From Pampus argenteus (taxonomy: Eukaryota > Chordata > Actinopteri > Scombriformes > Stromateidae), in the NCBI GenBank assembly GCA_036937835.1, contig CM072874.1:15948001-16012000 (forward strand): DNA of 64,000 bases. The letters run 5' to 3'. A program made the translations under genes and the position numbers. Under the pieces are notes generated by a model. It saw only the letters and a program-made list of their open reading frames with translations, made no database searches and was not told where the DNA came from. Position 1 is the stretch's first letter; each line of letters begins with the position of its first letter. Of the stretch, positions 25,741 through 39,896 are shown one piece after another.

Positions 25741-25906
25741 TGTACACTCACAATGAATAATAATGAATTACAATGGATGATAAGAATAGGTTACAATGAA
25801 TGATGAATTATTACAGTAACTAGGAACTTGTGATAGAGATACAGATGCACAGCAGCAGCAAATCATTAACTAACTATAATCTGTAATGGGGATATGGCAA
25901 CAATGA

Positions 25907-25952
25907 TGATGGATGGATGGATGGATGGATGGATGGATGGATAGATAGATAG
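25907..25952. repeat. (GATG)n/(GATA)n compound microsatellite
   Basis: Tetranucleotide GGAT units run into AGAT units, shortly after the interspersed repeat at 25468-25740. Confidence 0.95.
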
Positions 25953-28900
25953 ACTAGGTTAGTCACTCTAGAATATGGGAAAGGACATGCTTAAGAAAAA
26001 GCATTACTATCAGCAAAGCTGTGTGCCACGAGTATATTTTCACACGCTGATCTGCCATTAGTCACATAATTTCTGTGCTCATGACATACTTTGTTATTAG
26101 AGGAGTGGTAATCCGGAGGAGTTCTGATCAGTGTTTGGCTCCTACACACAATCGAAAAGTCAGCTTCCTCTTCCTGCTTGTGAGAGGCTTGAATACGAGG
26201 CAGGCACTGCAGGAGAGCGTACGCAGAGAGACAGACAAAGAGGATGTCTGGAGGACCATTTCTCATGATACCAAACACACACACACATTCCTTTGCTTGG
26301 AAGACGTGCGTGCCACAGACTCGAGGTCTCAGTATTCAGGAGCTCACGTGACAGCAGGTGTTGATTCAGAGCGAGCTCTCCTCTTTAGAGCAGAGGGCAC
26401 ATCTATCAGCGCGTTTAGACGCTAAGAATGTCCAGCTGATAGTAATCTCTATGAACAAGGCTTCTTTAAGGTGAGCATGTGCCCCCATGTCGGTTTTCCT
26501 AAAGAAAATTAAAAAGAAGCACTCTAATTTCACCTCTCAGTCATGTAGGCCACTGGCTCAAGTCCCTAACCCTAACCCACCTCTGCCTCATTCATACAAA
26601 GGCAAATATTCTGTATTTTTAAATGGCTTATAACTTAAATGGCATATATAAAAGTTTTTTTTATAACAACAATGTATCAGGACATATATTTTATATCCAT
26701 ATATTGTTGACTGATGTAGTTTTTTGTGTGAAAATGAATACACCCTTTGTTTGGTGCCTTTTCTCACGTACATCTCCTCAGCACAGAGGTTCTCTTGGTT
26801 TATCGCAGCACCACGATTGTTCCTGGCATCAATGCGAACCAACTATTTCCTCGCCCTTTTCTTGTGCTTGCGACACGAGAGTTAATCAGCGTTTATGATC
26901 ACATCAACACAGAGCGGTTGCTCTTCAGAAGTCGGTGCCAGCACACTGCAGGGACCACCGGTCTCCTCTGGCAAGCAGTGCCCCGAAAGTCTTTGCGAAA
27001 GTGGTAAAAGTCATGCAGAGCCACATGTCACAGAATTCACCGGCTACCTGTCTGGATTGACTCAGCAACCTTATTCTCCCTCCCTGTGAATGCTTCTGTG
27101 CCATGACGTGACAGAGTTTTGTATCCCATTGTCCCAGGGTGGACAAGGTGTCTCTACCTTTTCCCGTTGGGGACTGTCTAACACAAACTCTACTTCTGTG
27201 GTTTCCTGTGCTTTTCAGACAAGCATTCCTCACATCAGGTCTGTTGATAGAATATAGAGCATGTAGCCATGGATTCACTGAAACATTAGTCGTCTAAAAA
27301 ACTCTGGGAAGGTCACAATGAGAGTCTCTCATTATACTTAGATGCTAAGTGACCCCACCGCCAGGTTTCCAACTCAGTGACACACCGTGACAGATATTAA
27401 AAGAGACGTTAAAGTGATTTTTTTTTTTTTAGAAAATGTTTCAGAGCCACGTCAGCACCTCGAAAGAAGTCTACTTCATTATAAATTATGGGAAAAAGGT
27501 TTGGCGTCAGGCGTTGCACAATCCAGCAGGATGATGTACACACACAGATGTCAGCAAAGTCAAATCTGAAAGTTTGAAAGTGAGCAAAGGCAAACCGCTA
27601 GCAAAGAAATTCACAGTTGGTGAAAGAAGACAGTTTGACAAAACATCAAAACTAGTGTGATGAACCATTGACTTAATGATGTGTGTCCCAGTCATATTTG
27701 TGACATATGAAACTCACAGCCAAGTTATTACCTGACAGGGACAATATACATATATGTTACATCATCAGTATTAGTACATATCCAGCCAGTCATAGATCCT
27801 GTGTTAACACTACAAAACAAGTATCTGGCACAGATAATGTACAGGGACAGTATGTGTATGTGTGTGTAGCCTCCAGCCTGATAAACTTTAATCTACAATG
27901 GTTTTATCTGACGAGACAAGCATGCTGGTCACTGCTTATCTTCACCTCAACGACATGGAAGGAAATACATACATGATGTTAGCATTAAACTAGGTCACTC
28001 TATGTAAAGAGAAAGGACAGATTTCTGGAGACTCTCCCCAGCTCTGTGTACAGTAGAGGCTGCGTGGACTCAGACTTGCTTATGGATGTGGTAGGATGTG
28101 GTCAGGCCAACATGGGGTTTAAGGTCGGGGGTCCGGCGATCGAATATGTCGTGGCAGCGGTGGGAAGAGGACAGTAATCATGAGAAAGCTGTGGCCTTGC
28201 GCACAGACCACCTACGATAAACAAACCAGGGTGAAACATCTGCAGCTGCCTCGCACTTAATGAAATGAACATAGCCATCATTTTAATTATGCTCCACTGC
28301 CTGTCAGGTGTCAGTTTCACATATATGCAATGACCTGATCGAATAATATGAAATCTGCCGATGATGTATTGTTTTCCTTATCTCTAAATCATCCACTTCC
28401 CCCATACTGAAAACAAACAAGATTCTGGGTGTCTATCTCACATCCTCCCTCTGGGCTGGGTGTGTGTGATGTCACCGTGTCTTACCCTACACCCCTATAC
28501 AGACTCATCACCCACGGATCGGGTCGAGACCCGGTGCCCTCTCACACAATGGGGCTGAGACCTGTAGGTTGGGATCAACAGTTCAGGGCTGCTCCGTAGA
28601 TCTGCAACAAAACAAACACAGAGAGAACAATATCGTGTTTGGGTGGGGGTGAAAATGGTAAATGTCACCCTGGTGTCAAACTCCATAGCTGGACTAGTCT
28701 GTAATGTTTCTCTATAATGTGGTGTGTAGTCAGAAATCAACGCTTATGGTATATGATTAAGATTTTCTCAGCTGTTGCATTAAATTTTTGTTGCTCATAG
28801 AGGTTTAAACATGCCAGTATTGCTTTCTAATAACACATAGATTATATTGTTAGTGGCTTAATAAATAGTTTTAATTAATTAAAAATGTTTTAATGCAATA

Positions 28901-29124
28901 ATAGATCATTGATTGAAACACTTTATATACCTTCTTAGCCATTAGAAAAGGAGTATGTCATTAATAAAAGTCATTTCTCATTTCATGCCTGCAGTTATGT
29001 ATATTATTATTATGTATACTACTGTCATATCTGTCTGTTAAATATGAAGCTGGAGGTAATATATGTAATATATGTAAAAAAAATAGAATGAAGCCCATTA
29101 TTTGCCAATGTGATAAAAAAAGTA

Positions 29125-29245
29125 ATGCGAAACTTTCTCAAAATAATGATTTAGTATCTCATAATAATCTCATACCTCAAAAATAATAACAACTTGAAAC
29201 AATGAAAAACTTTCTCAAAATAATGACTTGGTATCTCATTTTTTT
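29125..29245. repeat. Direct repeat, about 30 bp, two copies
   Basis: AACTTTCTCAAAATAATGA followed by TTAGTATCTCAT or TTGGTATCTCAT occurs twice about 80 bases apart, with AT-rich related sequence between. It resembles a minisatellite-like motif often seen in fish intergenic DNA. Confidence 0.75.
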
Positions 29246-30592
29246 CATCACCTTGGCAGAAATGTGCATCTGTATACATATATATATATATATATATACA
29301 AATTTAAAAACTCAAGTGTAAAAGTTTTACTAAGGTTAATCGGCGATCTCTGTCTTTTTCCCCCTAGACTTAATGCTTACCATCTCCAGCTTTATATTTA
29401 ACATATGAGAGTGGCATCAATTTCTCATCTAACTCTGTAAGAAAGCGAGCAAAGTGTATTCCTCAAAAATGTCAAACTATTCCTTGAATAAAGGTTTCTT
29501 CCACTGAATTAATCAATCGTGTGAGGTTGTGAATGGAGTTACATAAAAATGCAAAAAAACGAGTTATGCTGGAGGAGGATGTACATTGAATCAAACCTGG
29601 CGTGACTCATCATTAATATGTAAACACCTTAAAGACTATTCCTTATTAGAAAGTAGTATCAATCTATATTTTTTTTATGTATCATAAACTGATATCGCTC
29701 ACTCTCTGTGAAGGTGTATTTCTCAGTAAGGTGAGTTTTTCTAAAAAATAATATAATCCTGTGGTGGGTGAACTAGAAGCTTTAAGGCAGGTTGGCAGCC
29801 TCCCTGCTGTGGGAATAGATCTTGACAAGGATAGTGAGAAAACACAAATGTTCCTTGTCTCACAGGCAATTAAACTCATCTAATTAAGAATTCCATCTAT
29901 GGGGAAAATGAAATTTAATGAGCTGCTTAAGATGCCTCAGGTCTGTCTACGTGACCTGTTTTACATCACTGTCAGGAAAGTTATTTCATCAGAGACTGTC
30001 ATGTTGAAAAAACAATTCACTGCCTCACCAACTGACACCACGCTTACTGTGTGATAGATTACATCACCATCTGGGTCAAAGGTCATGATCAGGGCATGTG
30101 AGGCACAAATAATGCCCCCCCGCCCCGCCAATCCCCTGAGGCGCCCCTGTTATAATAAATAAACAACGTGTCGGTTTTTTTTTTTCAGTTAGTGACAAAA
30201 TCTCATCCTTTTCTGGAGAATAATTCACGGCAGGATGTGTGAATGATAAATATTAATAATCCAGGGGGCCAATGTTTTGAGAGAAGCTCAACTGGGAGAG
30301 AAGTTAGGACCAGAAAAACCCAAACATGCTTCGACAAATGCCGACATGGCTGTGGGAAAAACATTAGATATGACAGATAGGAAAAATGATAAGTATTGTA
30401 TTGGTTAGTTGGTCACAACACAGCAAATGATTATAGTTAATAACTGTAGCTGACTATAGAAATATTTGGGTGTATGTATTATATATATATATCTATGTTT
30501 GATATAAACTATAAATTTATAATTTATGAACTTTAATAGGAAACAACCTTTAACGTGGTACAGCATGTGCATTTTTCTTTATGAACTTACTC

Positions 30593-30607
<15 letters not shown>

Positions 30608-30644
<37 letters not shown>
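30608..30644. repeat. (AT)n microsatellite
   Basis: Uninterrupted AT dinucleotide run of about 18 units in AT-rich intergenic sequence. Confidence 0.95.
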
Positions 30645-30647
<3 letters not shown>

Positions 30648-32689
30648 CTTGGCTAAAAGCTGAATGAAAGTTATTTATACATTTTACATGTAAGTTTGCC
30701 TCTGTGTGTTCTGGTCTGACCCCGCGTTTCTCAGCGCATCCATCCGTGATTGCATGTGCAGTGTAGAGAGAGTCTGAATGGAGCAGGGTGTCCCTTTAGA
30801 AACATACATCACCTAAATAAGTCATGGTAAAATACATATATATCCTTTTTTAAATCTTTTTTTTTTTCCCCCGTGTAAACTGTGTGAGATTAAAGATAGA
30901 AACTGCAACGTGATCCTGGTACACAGGATGGAACACAAGCTCATGTCAAGCTGACCAGAGCTGCTTTCTTATCTGAGAGAATATGTCTCCTCTCAAATCA
31001 CTACGTTGTCACTCGCAGCTTTTTAGGCCTTCAGCAAGAATGTATCCGTCTTGCCTCAGAGCAGGATGTATATATCTTACAGTCACTGCTTTATGCCGGA
31101 GGCTTCGGTGTCTTATTGGGTTTGCATGATCCAAGAAATCCCCTGATTAACAGCCACGCAGTTTATCTGATGCTGACAAAAGTTGTCATCGACGCAGCAT
31201 CATTCAGGGCAGAATGAGGACACACACTTGCAGCTGATTACACAGACAAACAAACAAATGCAGCTGGAGGGAATATGAGGATATAGAACTGGGTGGGAGC
31301 AGATAAAATGGAAGGGGGAGAGATGCTGCACCCTGTGGGATGCCTGCACAATCCTTTAAAGAAAAATTCCTTCCAAATCAGCTCAAAGTCAGCAGAAGCA
31401 AAAGAAAGAGAAGACCCTTGCCCCCCTCTGATTAGCAGGGGAAAAAAAGATGAATGAACTTAAAGCAGAGACCTGAGAGGCTTGCAGTGTCCCAGACCGC
31501 TCAGCATAGGAATCAACTGCCAAGAGCCCGTTAGACAGACATGAGGACAGTTATTTTTACAACTCTGTTTGTACACATAGTTAGTAAGGTCATCCTCGTT
31601 GGTTGTTTGTATGCAGAAATGCAGGGAATTTGTGTGTGTGATCAGTCACAGAAGCACCGAGTAGTAGTCTGCTACTCTCCTAATTCTGCAGATGCATTCA
31701 TCTTGAAACTGGAGTGCTTGTCTAATTCAGCGTAAAATTGAAGAAGTGGAATATGATCTGCAACTCTGGCAGACTCTCCAGAACACTCATTCGATGGTGA
31801 AGCTGTCCATCCTGTCTCTTGTTTTTTTAATGGGTCACCACGACGCTAACAACAACCTGCTAAATTCCTCTAACAGGAAGAAAAAGAAAGGAAAGTCTTT
31901 TGATATTTCCTCTTTCCTCTTTTGTAAAGGCGTCAGAGGTGAGGGTTTGCTCAGCCTGCCCAATTTTGGCAGTCTCCACTGAGCCGTGGCTCCCTTGGGA
32001 AAGGTGGCGAGGTGGCGAAAACAATATATGGCAGACATTTCGCTTGGTTCGGGAATGGTCGGAGCACTTTGCCACAGAAAGGTGACTCAACTGCCCCATT
32101 GACCTGCAGAGAGGATGCACTGCTTTCGAAATATCTGATGCCACTGTGATAATGAAAGAAAGACATTTTTCAAACATGAGAGATGAATATAAACCTATAT
32201 AATTGTTAGAAAACAAGTCCAGCTTTTCATTTATTATATGGATCCAGGATTTTGGGCACTCTAGTTAAATCATTTTTAGTTGATTTTTACCCTATGAGCC
32301 TGAACATGGTCTGAAATTATCATTTTTTTTCTTGCTGTTGTTTCATTTTTTAGACCTGAAAGGATCAGATCCCCCAACTCAGGTACACACATGTCCTATA
32401 GTGTTATAGGACCTGTGTGTCAACCTTTAAAAAAACATTAGAATTTTTTAGGATGGCATAATAATGTTCCAATGTTATGTGTGTTTATATGTGCACATGA
32501 TTGTGCTTACATGTGATGTGTGTTGTCTGTGGATGTATGTATATATCACCTTGTTTGATGTTTTTATCATCTTGTTTTATCAATTTAATATTTTATTAGA
32601 GTATTGTTTTGTTTTTTTTTTGGTCTTTTTAGCATTGCTCTGCTTTAATATTTTATGTTGTTATCTTGTCTTTCACGTTTGCTTTATTT

Positions 32690-32765
32690 ATTTAGTTTTT
32701 ATTTTATTTGTAAGGCACTTTGTAACATTTGTTTTGAAAAGTGCTAAATAAATAAAGTTCATAAA
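32690..32765 (+). repeat. Probable LINE or SINE 3' tail
   Basis: Contains AAGGCACTTTGTAACATTTG then TTTTGAAAAGTGCTAAATAA, an imperfect hairpin ending in AATAAAGTT. This is the familiar 3' end of an L2-like family in fish. No upstream coding part is visible, so it would be a 5'-truncated copy. Confidence 0.5.
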
Positions 32766-33266
32766 ATATAGTAGTTAAGATCTCAATTTTCCATAAATTT
32801 CCCCTTTAGTATCCATTCTTTGTACTTGCTACTTGGCAAGAAGACGATTTCAGACCATGTATATTACATCATTTATGAAAACATGCAAATGCGCTTACAA
32901 TTCAGCGTTATATTGAACATATTTTTTCTGTCGTATCTTTGGGATCTGGATGAGAATTAAAAATAGACTTCTGTGAGGTTGAGCTGTGTTTGTTTAGGCT
33001 GCAAAGGTTAAAAGGTTAGAATAACATATGACAGCATGTAGTAGTGACTTTAACCAAACCTTTATGTTGCTTTGTTGCAAAGTATTCCATTTATTTGGAC
33101 AAAAACAGACTTTATTGCGTATTGTTTAATATTAATAGGCACCAGAACAACCCTAATGGTGACACAGTGGAGCAAACACCTGTGTTTTGTTCTGTTTTTT
33201 TATGTTATGTTTATGTTTTTAAATTTTTTGGCAAGTAATCCTGCAAAATGATTACTGAAATTACAC

Positions 33267-33267
33267 A

Positions 33268-33351
<84 letters not shown>

Positions 33352-33353
33352 AA
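33267..33353. repeat. (GAAA)n microsatellite, about 21 units
   Basis: Long uninterrupted AAAG tetranucleotide run followed directly by a short TATATA stretch. Confidence 0.97.
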
Positions 33354-34309
33354 TATATATATAGACGTGCAGTTTCAAATCTTTTTATATTAATAAATAA
33401 TAATCTTTCTTAACATTAAGTTACCGTAACTAACTAGCTAATTCTAAGTATGGATACAATACAGCTATCCTAATTTAATTTATTGTTTTACATTGTTTTC
33501 CAAGGGGGGGTGTGAGAGCTAGCTGGCAAGGAAAATCTTTTGTTAGACTGTCTTACATCACAGTTGCCAGGAAGATGACCATAACAAATATGACAACAAG
33601 GAAAAGCCAGGCGATTTCTTTTAGAGACAATTCAGACCCCAAACAGCAAACACCCTGATGACCCAAGTACTGAATACTCATTTATCCTGTAATGCATTCG
33701 ATAAAACGGCTGCTTGGTTGCCTCTTACTGTCATTACACTTCAGTGAGAGAGCGCTTAATAAGTACTACATTACCTTATTCATTTACCAAATGAAGTTAA
33801 AATGCCAAATAAAGATCCAATATTCAATAATGTATGAATAAAATATGTTGTGGCTCTACTGACTGTTTTTGCCTGTTTTAGCCTCATTGTTTTAGCTTTA
33901 CGACTACAAAATATACTGTCTTGTACATCCTCACTGCTCTTGCTAAAGTGCCCAGAAGCAAAACTTCTTTTCATAAAAATGTGTTCAGATTTTGCATATG
34001 GCAGTTTAATTCATTCTTATCATTAGCAAAATCTTAAATAGAGGAACCATCATGTGTTCGACATTATTACGATTAATAACCAATTCATTGCTCTCTTTGA
34101 AAGGACTGCTGAATGTTATATGTGCTGTGAAAGTGAAAGTCAGTGAAGCCACAGACAGCAGGCGTGGCTTTAAAAAGTCAAGGTTATAAAAGAAAGGCTG
34201 TAATTGTAAATTGCAACAGGATTCCAAAATAATCTATAATAATTCTATATCCATCACTCCTTTTGCCAAAGATTTAATTTTAATGAATTCAAACCTGCCT
34301 ACAGTGTGA

Positions 34310-34316
<7 letters not shown>

Positions 34317-34368
<52 letters not shown>
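34317..34368. repeat. (TG)n microsatellite, 26 units
   Basis: Uninterrupted TG dinucleotide run in the gene-poor region. Confidence 0.97.
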
Positions 34369-34372
<4 letters not shown>

Positions 34373-37300
34373 TTTATTAACAGATAGAAATACTTATCAG
34401 CTGCTGATCACTGATAAAGTTATAGTTAAATTATTGTACTCTAATGAACCATATCCACGTGTCATATCAGAGCTAGCTTTGTATATGAATAATGGAAGTT
34501 ATTGTTGAATACCCAAAAATGTATATTCAGATCAGTTTGTACTGAACAGAGCTCTGCACATCTACTGTAAATGTCCAAGGACATTTCCGTCCCCTGTCCT
34601 CCGTGCCCTCATCCTGCAGTTGTCTATCTGCCTGGCTGACAGTGTCTCCTTCCTTCAAAAATATAAATATTACTGCTTGAAAAGAACAAACTGTATTTTT
34701 TCTGCCCCTGTAGTAAACATATGTTTGATGCTGGATCAAAACATAACCCTTCCCCCCCCCCCCCAGTGTGGCTCTTTTTCAGAGTGTGACGTGGGGGGTA
34801 TGAAGCCTGGGGTGGATGGGTGGTTGAGTGATGTACTAGGAATCAGCAGCCTTTTGCTGTTATTGTGACAGGGCATGTGGATGACTCATGAAATTCAATG
34901 TAACATTGGGAAAATGAGAATGCCTTCCACTTCCTTAAATCTTATGATTAAACAGGGTGTGGCCAAGCCAGAACATAACTGTGGCACCAGTAGAAGGGTT
35001 GGATGGGTGGGTCATAGACAGGTATATAATAGAAAATGTGTATCGTCACATCCTCGTGTGTGGATTTGGGAATTCAAATTGTGCGTCAATTACTAAGTGC
35101 AGTCTTTGGACAGGATATGTGAGTATGCACTATGTCCTGTTGACCCGCCTCTGGTATTTTTTTATTTTTTTATTACAAAGTTACGAAGAAATGTAACATG
35201 TACACGTGTGTTTAATGGAAATATATGAATACTGGTGTTCAGTATATGATCACAATTCTGATTTACCAGTTTTTCAGGAAAAAACTGCCATAAATCTGCC
35301 TTTGCTGAGAATGTAGGGTCAACCTCAAGCTTGACATCAATTTTCACTTTTTAGACGACCCCTCGCCCCCTGTGCCACCCCCTAACCCACACCCCCCCAC
35401 ACCCAGAACAATGCAGTCAAAAAACATTGTTGTCAAAAATAGAATAGTTTCACCATGCTTGCCTCCGGCTCTTTGTGAACGCTGGTACTTAAGGTACCTT
35501 TGTTTCTGTTAGCAGGGACCATCTTTCACCCCAGCCTGAGCCTTCTTCCTGTTGATTGACGCCACCACAGTCCAAATCTGCATTCAGGTCATAGTGGAGC
35601 CTTTACTTTCACAACAAAGGTGCCATGATATCAGCTTCGGTGAACTTTGTGTATGTATTTTGATTTCTGTCCACGCAATCTCCCAGAGAACAGTTTCTCG
35701 GGTTGATTTCACCATGCTCGCCCTTGTGAGTAAATTTACTTTTACAGAGTTTGCATGTGGCAAACTTATCATATCTTTGCTATGGCTTCCTGAAAATGCC
35801 AGCGCTTATCTCACAGGCTGTGTGTGCAGTGTGTAACCTAACTAATCTGGGTTTACTGATGTAAGAGGAGGGTAAAAACTTGCTTTCTTTACAGAGCTGC
35901 AAAAAACTCAGACTTTTAGGCACCCAAGACACACACACACACACAGAGATTAACTTACTTCACTTTTGGAATATTTATATATATATTTATATTTATTTCC
36001 TTGAGACTTACCCTAACAGTAACCATAACAACTACTTGCCTAAACCTAACAGGTTTATAGTTCAAGTCGACTTTGGAAGAGAGAGAGAGAGGAGCTGCTT
36101 GCGTTCAGAATTATTAACTTCAGAGGTGATTTTCTTCTATCAGTGGTTTCTCTATCAGTGCTTTCTTCCATATGTGCGCATCCACCCGTCTTATCGCTCC
36201 ATGAATTACTGTCTACAGCAGGCCAGACTAATCCAGATCACTTTTCCCAAAGCTGCTGCCCCTAAAGGGGATTACAGTGGTTAACCTATCACTTTAGCTG
36301 ACTCTATATTAGACAGGACTCAGAGCCAGCTCTGTCTGCTTTTCTGACTCAACTTTCATGGGTCTGACAGTGGGAACACCGATCCCATCGCCTCTTGACC
36401 ATATACCTCCGCGCTCCTTGAACACCTCAGAGCACCAGACAGCAGATTAGAATGCAAACAAGGTTCACAGATAAAGAGATCCCTGCTTGCTATGAGATTG
36501 TTGTGTTAATATTGACCACAATGACCTTTAACCTCCCCTGCAATTGGAGCTCAATTGTCGCTGAAAGGGAGAATGAACTTTTCGAAAAGGCTATTTAAAC
36601 CCGTGATTTACTCATTGTCCTACTCAGAGATCAAAAGGTTTTAAGCAGCTCCGCATTCTTTCTCATCGTTTATCACAAGCGCTCGATGTGAACTGATGTC
36701 AACGGCTGGATATTGCTGATGGGAAATCTATGTTAATGTCTGCAACAGTGTCTGTGTTGTAATAGGTAAGCTCCAAAAAAAGATATTAGCAGTTAGTTAA
36801 TGGTCCCTTGCTGCATTTGTGTGATTTTTCCTTCAATAAAAGCCATTGTGTGATAAACTTTTAAGCACAAAGCAATACTCTACTTATACCCTATATCTCT
36901 CCTGAGTTTAATTTAAAAGGAAATGAATGTTTGGCCCCTTTGAATTGCTTCCTCCAGATCCGTATCACTGTAAAAACAAGAGAAGGTGAAGTGAGGGCCG
37001 TTGTCGAGGCTCGCTGCTGCTACATTGCCTGGCAGGAGAAGGCATATCTTTCACTGCTGGCTAATGTTACATCATGACCCTTACAGTTGGCAGACACCTC
37101 TGAGAGTCATATCACCGAGAGCACAATAACTAGGTTAGCAGGTGTATTCATTGGATTAGAGGAAAAGTTGATTGGGTCACAAATATGTCTCGCTGACAGC
37201 TCGGCAGAGACACACGTGCGCCGCAGCATCGGTCGACAGGTTGTGTTTGGGAGTTATTTCGAGCTTGAGATGAGGATGCAGGATGTAGGGACATCACATA

Positions 37301-38253
37301 TAGAGGCAGTAAAGGTGACACTGTTTGTTTTCTCCAGACTAGACAGATAAAGATCGGCCCACTGACCTTTAACTGCAGCTGGCTATCTGATGGGATGCTG
37401 AGTGTGTTTCATTGAGGGTCACATTCAATGTGAGGATGAGTCTGGTTTCTCTCTGGGAGAATGGTGCCCTTTGTCCCAGAGACCCCGCGGGACATGGAGC
37501 ATTTCAGGGAAGATTTAAGAGTTAGTGAGGTTCTATGGGTACTGTCCTATTGACTGGAGGACCTCGGTACCACTGCCAGGTATTAACCATCCACCCCTTT
37601 GACACTTAACTCAAAAAGCTGTAGTACCCTGAGCAGAGTAATGAACAGTAGGCTTTCATTCAAGCTTTTGTCCAAACACTCTCCGTTTCCAACTGTGCCT
37701 TTCTGAGAGGCTGCTGTCTTCCCGAGCCTGTCCGTCACAATAAGCCTTTTGATTCCTTAATGACGGGACGCGGGGGGAAGGGAACATGAAGTAACCTGAA
37801 AAGGGATGAAGTTTGAAAATGCACCTGGAAGGCTGTCTCGGAGGCTGGAAAGAAGAAAACAAAGGTGTGTGTTGTGTCATAGATTTGAGTGTGTTTGTGT
37901 AGGTCCTCTGCTTTGATAGTGAGCTGTGTATGATACAACAATCTCCTGTTCAACATATAAGTGAAAAAAAACACCCCTCATAACATCAAGAACAAGTCAA
38001 TTAGAAAAGGATTAAGGGTTTGAGACCCGTGAGCGCTCTCAGACTCCCCTCACAGAATAAAGAGGAACGGGACGGGAAAACTGAGAAGCATGTCGGTGTG
38101 TCTGAGCTAGCAGACAAACAACAGAGCCAACAGAGTATATTCGAATCAGCAGGACCGCCGCACGAAGCTAAACGCCGTTTCAATCAAGTTCAAGTAGCTT
38201 AAATTGTGCCCATGGAAGCAGAAGAGACCGTGATTAAAAAGGCATGTAAGTAG

Positions 38254-38259
38254 TTTATT
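38254..38259 (-). terminator. ca4: Candidate ca4 polyadenylation signal
   Basis: Minus-strand AATAAA with the context ACAATAAACT about 1.6 kb beyond the ca4 stop. If used, 39896-38240 is the ca4 3' UTR; that stretch has no open frame of note and includes a (CTC)n run near 39127-39160. This is an inference. Confidence 0.3.
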
Positions 38260-39896
38260 GTTCAATTGGAACACATTCTCCATATTATATATGACACTTT
38301 CAAGTATTACAACCTGACAATCTCACACACGTAAACTCGATTGGTCATGAACAACTTCATATATGGGTTTGCATTCAATACTATATGAACTTCGCAATAC
38401 ATAAATAACAATAACTGTGCGTCTCATATCAATATACACATTCGGTACATAAATACATGTGTACAATGACACAGCATAGAAATATAACTTGATGTGCTAT
38501 GAAACAATGGAAAATACACAGATCCCCTTTGCTCGATCATCACAATAAATCTTGCTGGAAAATTGCACAGATCTCTTCACTAGAATACATAACGAGTCCT
38601 CCCGAATATAAATGAGCGAGAACTCAGTGGGGTGTAATTCACAGTCGATAACATTCAGTGCATCCGAAACCCTGTAATACAAACCATGAACACAGTCACA
38701 TGTTCTCCACATAAGCTTACTGAGTCTGAAATGGGAAATGGGTTGACGACTGAGGTGTGTGTGTGTGTACAGATTGTGTGTGTGTGTGTGCACTCCAGCA
38801 GGCCACGCACATGGAGCTCATAACATATACCTTGAACTTCAAGACATGCTGATTCATGCGACTCCTAAGTGTTTTGAGATGCATGAAAATAATTGAAAAG
38901 AGAAGTGACATTTTTATATATGCTGGTTGATTCTCAAAAGTCTTACTGTCTCTCTTCTCTGGAACTAAGCTCACTCACTTTTTCACCCACTATCGGAGCG
39001 TCAGCTGCTCTGCATCTTTCGTCAGTGTCTCAGGTGTCAGTAGCCACTGACTGCGGGAGGAGAGTGAGGACTGCAGCTCTGCTCTCAGAACATCATGGAC
39101 ACTGGACTCCAGTGGAGAAAGGCAAGACCCCCTCCTCCTTCTCCTCCTCCTCCTCCTCTAACCTCCCACCTTCCCAAGCCAACTGCTGACCGAGCGGCTG
39201 TTACAGGTTCACCTGAGGGCCACGCTGTGAGCTCCTGGACTTTGAGAGAAAGCCAAACTGCTGACTCCTTTGACCGCTGGCTTTGAAATGGAGCTTGTTT
39301 TTATGACTCAGTTCCGCTATTAATAGCCCCATGCCGCTCTCATGCCTCATTGAGAACAAGTTGCACGTGCCAGGCCATGAGGCTGATGGTGGCACTTGGA
39401 GCACAAACCATCGGCGACTCACTCTGACTTTAGAAGAGACTATATATATATACCTGACATTGGACAAGGTGGATGAGATTTAAAGTGTATGAGGATGTAT
39501 GAGTGCTGGTTTAGGACGATGATGTGTAGGACTGAGAGGGTCTGGTGATGAGTCTGAATACAGTTACTTGGAGTGCTTTGTAACCTGCTTCATGGCACAT
39601 TCATAATGCTGAAATAAGACCAACTGCTTCACTATGCATGCATGAATGCTGATCGAACCCTTACAGCACCTCGAAGGCATTCCACGAAACGCCTTTGTCA
39701 TGTGTGTCATAAGGGGAGGGACGGGGGACGGGGGACGAGGGGGGGGAACACCAGGTGAGTCATGCCTGCACTACGACGTGGTCGATCATCTTAGCAACCA
39801 TGTGATGAAGACGTTAGAAAACCAGGGTTCAGCTGAGGTGTGATACAGAGCTTATTGTGTTCATGGGTGTCGCAGTGCAGCACGGGATGCCTCGCT

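Larger units (their letters stand above)
17900..38250. other. About 20 kb with no supportable gene
   Basis: I searched this stretch on both strands for exons with splice sites, domain motifs and conserved protein segments and found none; all open frames are short and low-complexity, often driven by CA or TA repeats. It contains the microsatellites and interspersed repeats listed separately. A few segments of even base composition (for example around 29880-30100, 31080-31260 and 36470-36700) look less repetitive than their surroundings and might be conserved regulatory sequence, which cannot be shown from one genome. Confidence 0.5.

Noticed and set aside
35880..36284. Open frame of 134 codons on the plus strand
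   Set aside because: It passes through AC and AT microsatellites and shows no domain; most likely chance.
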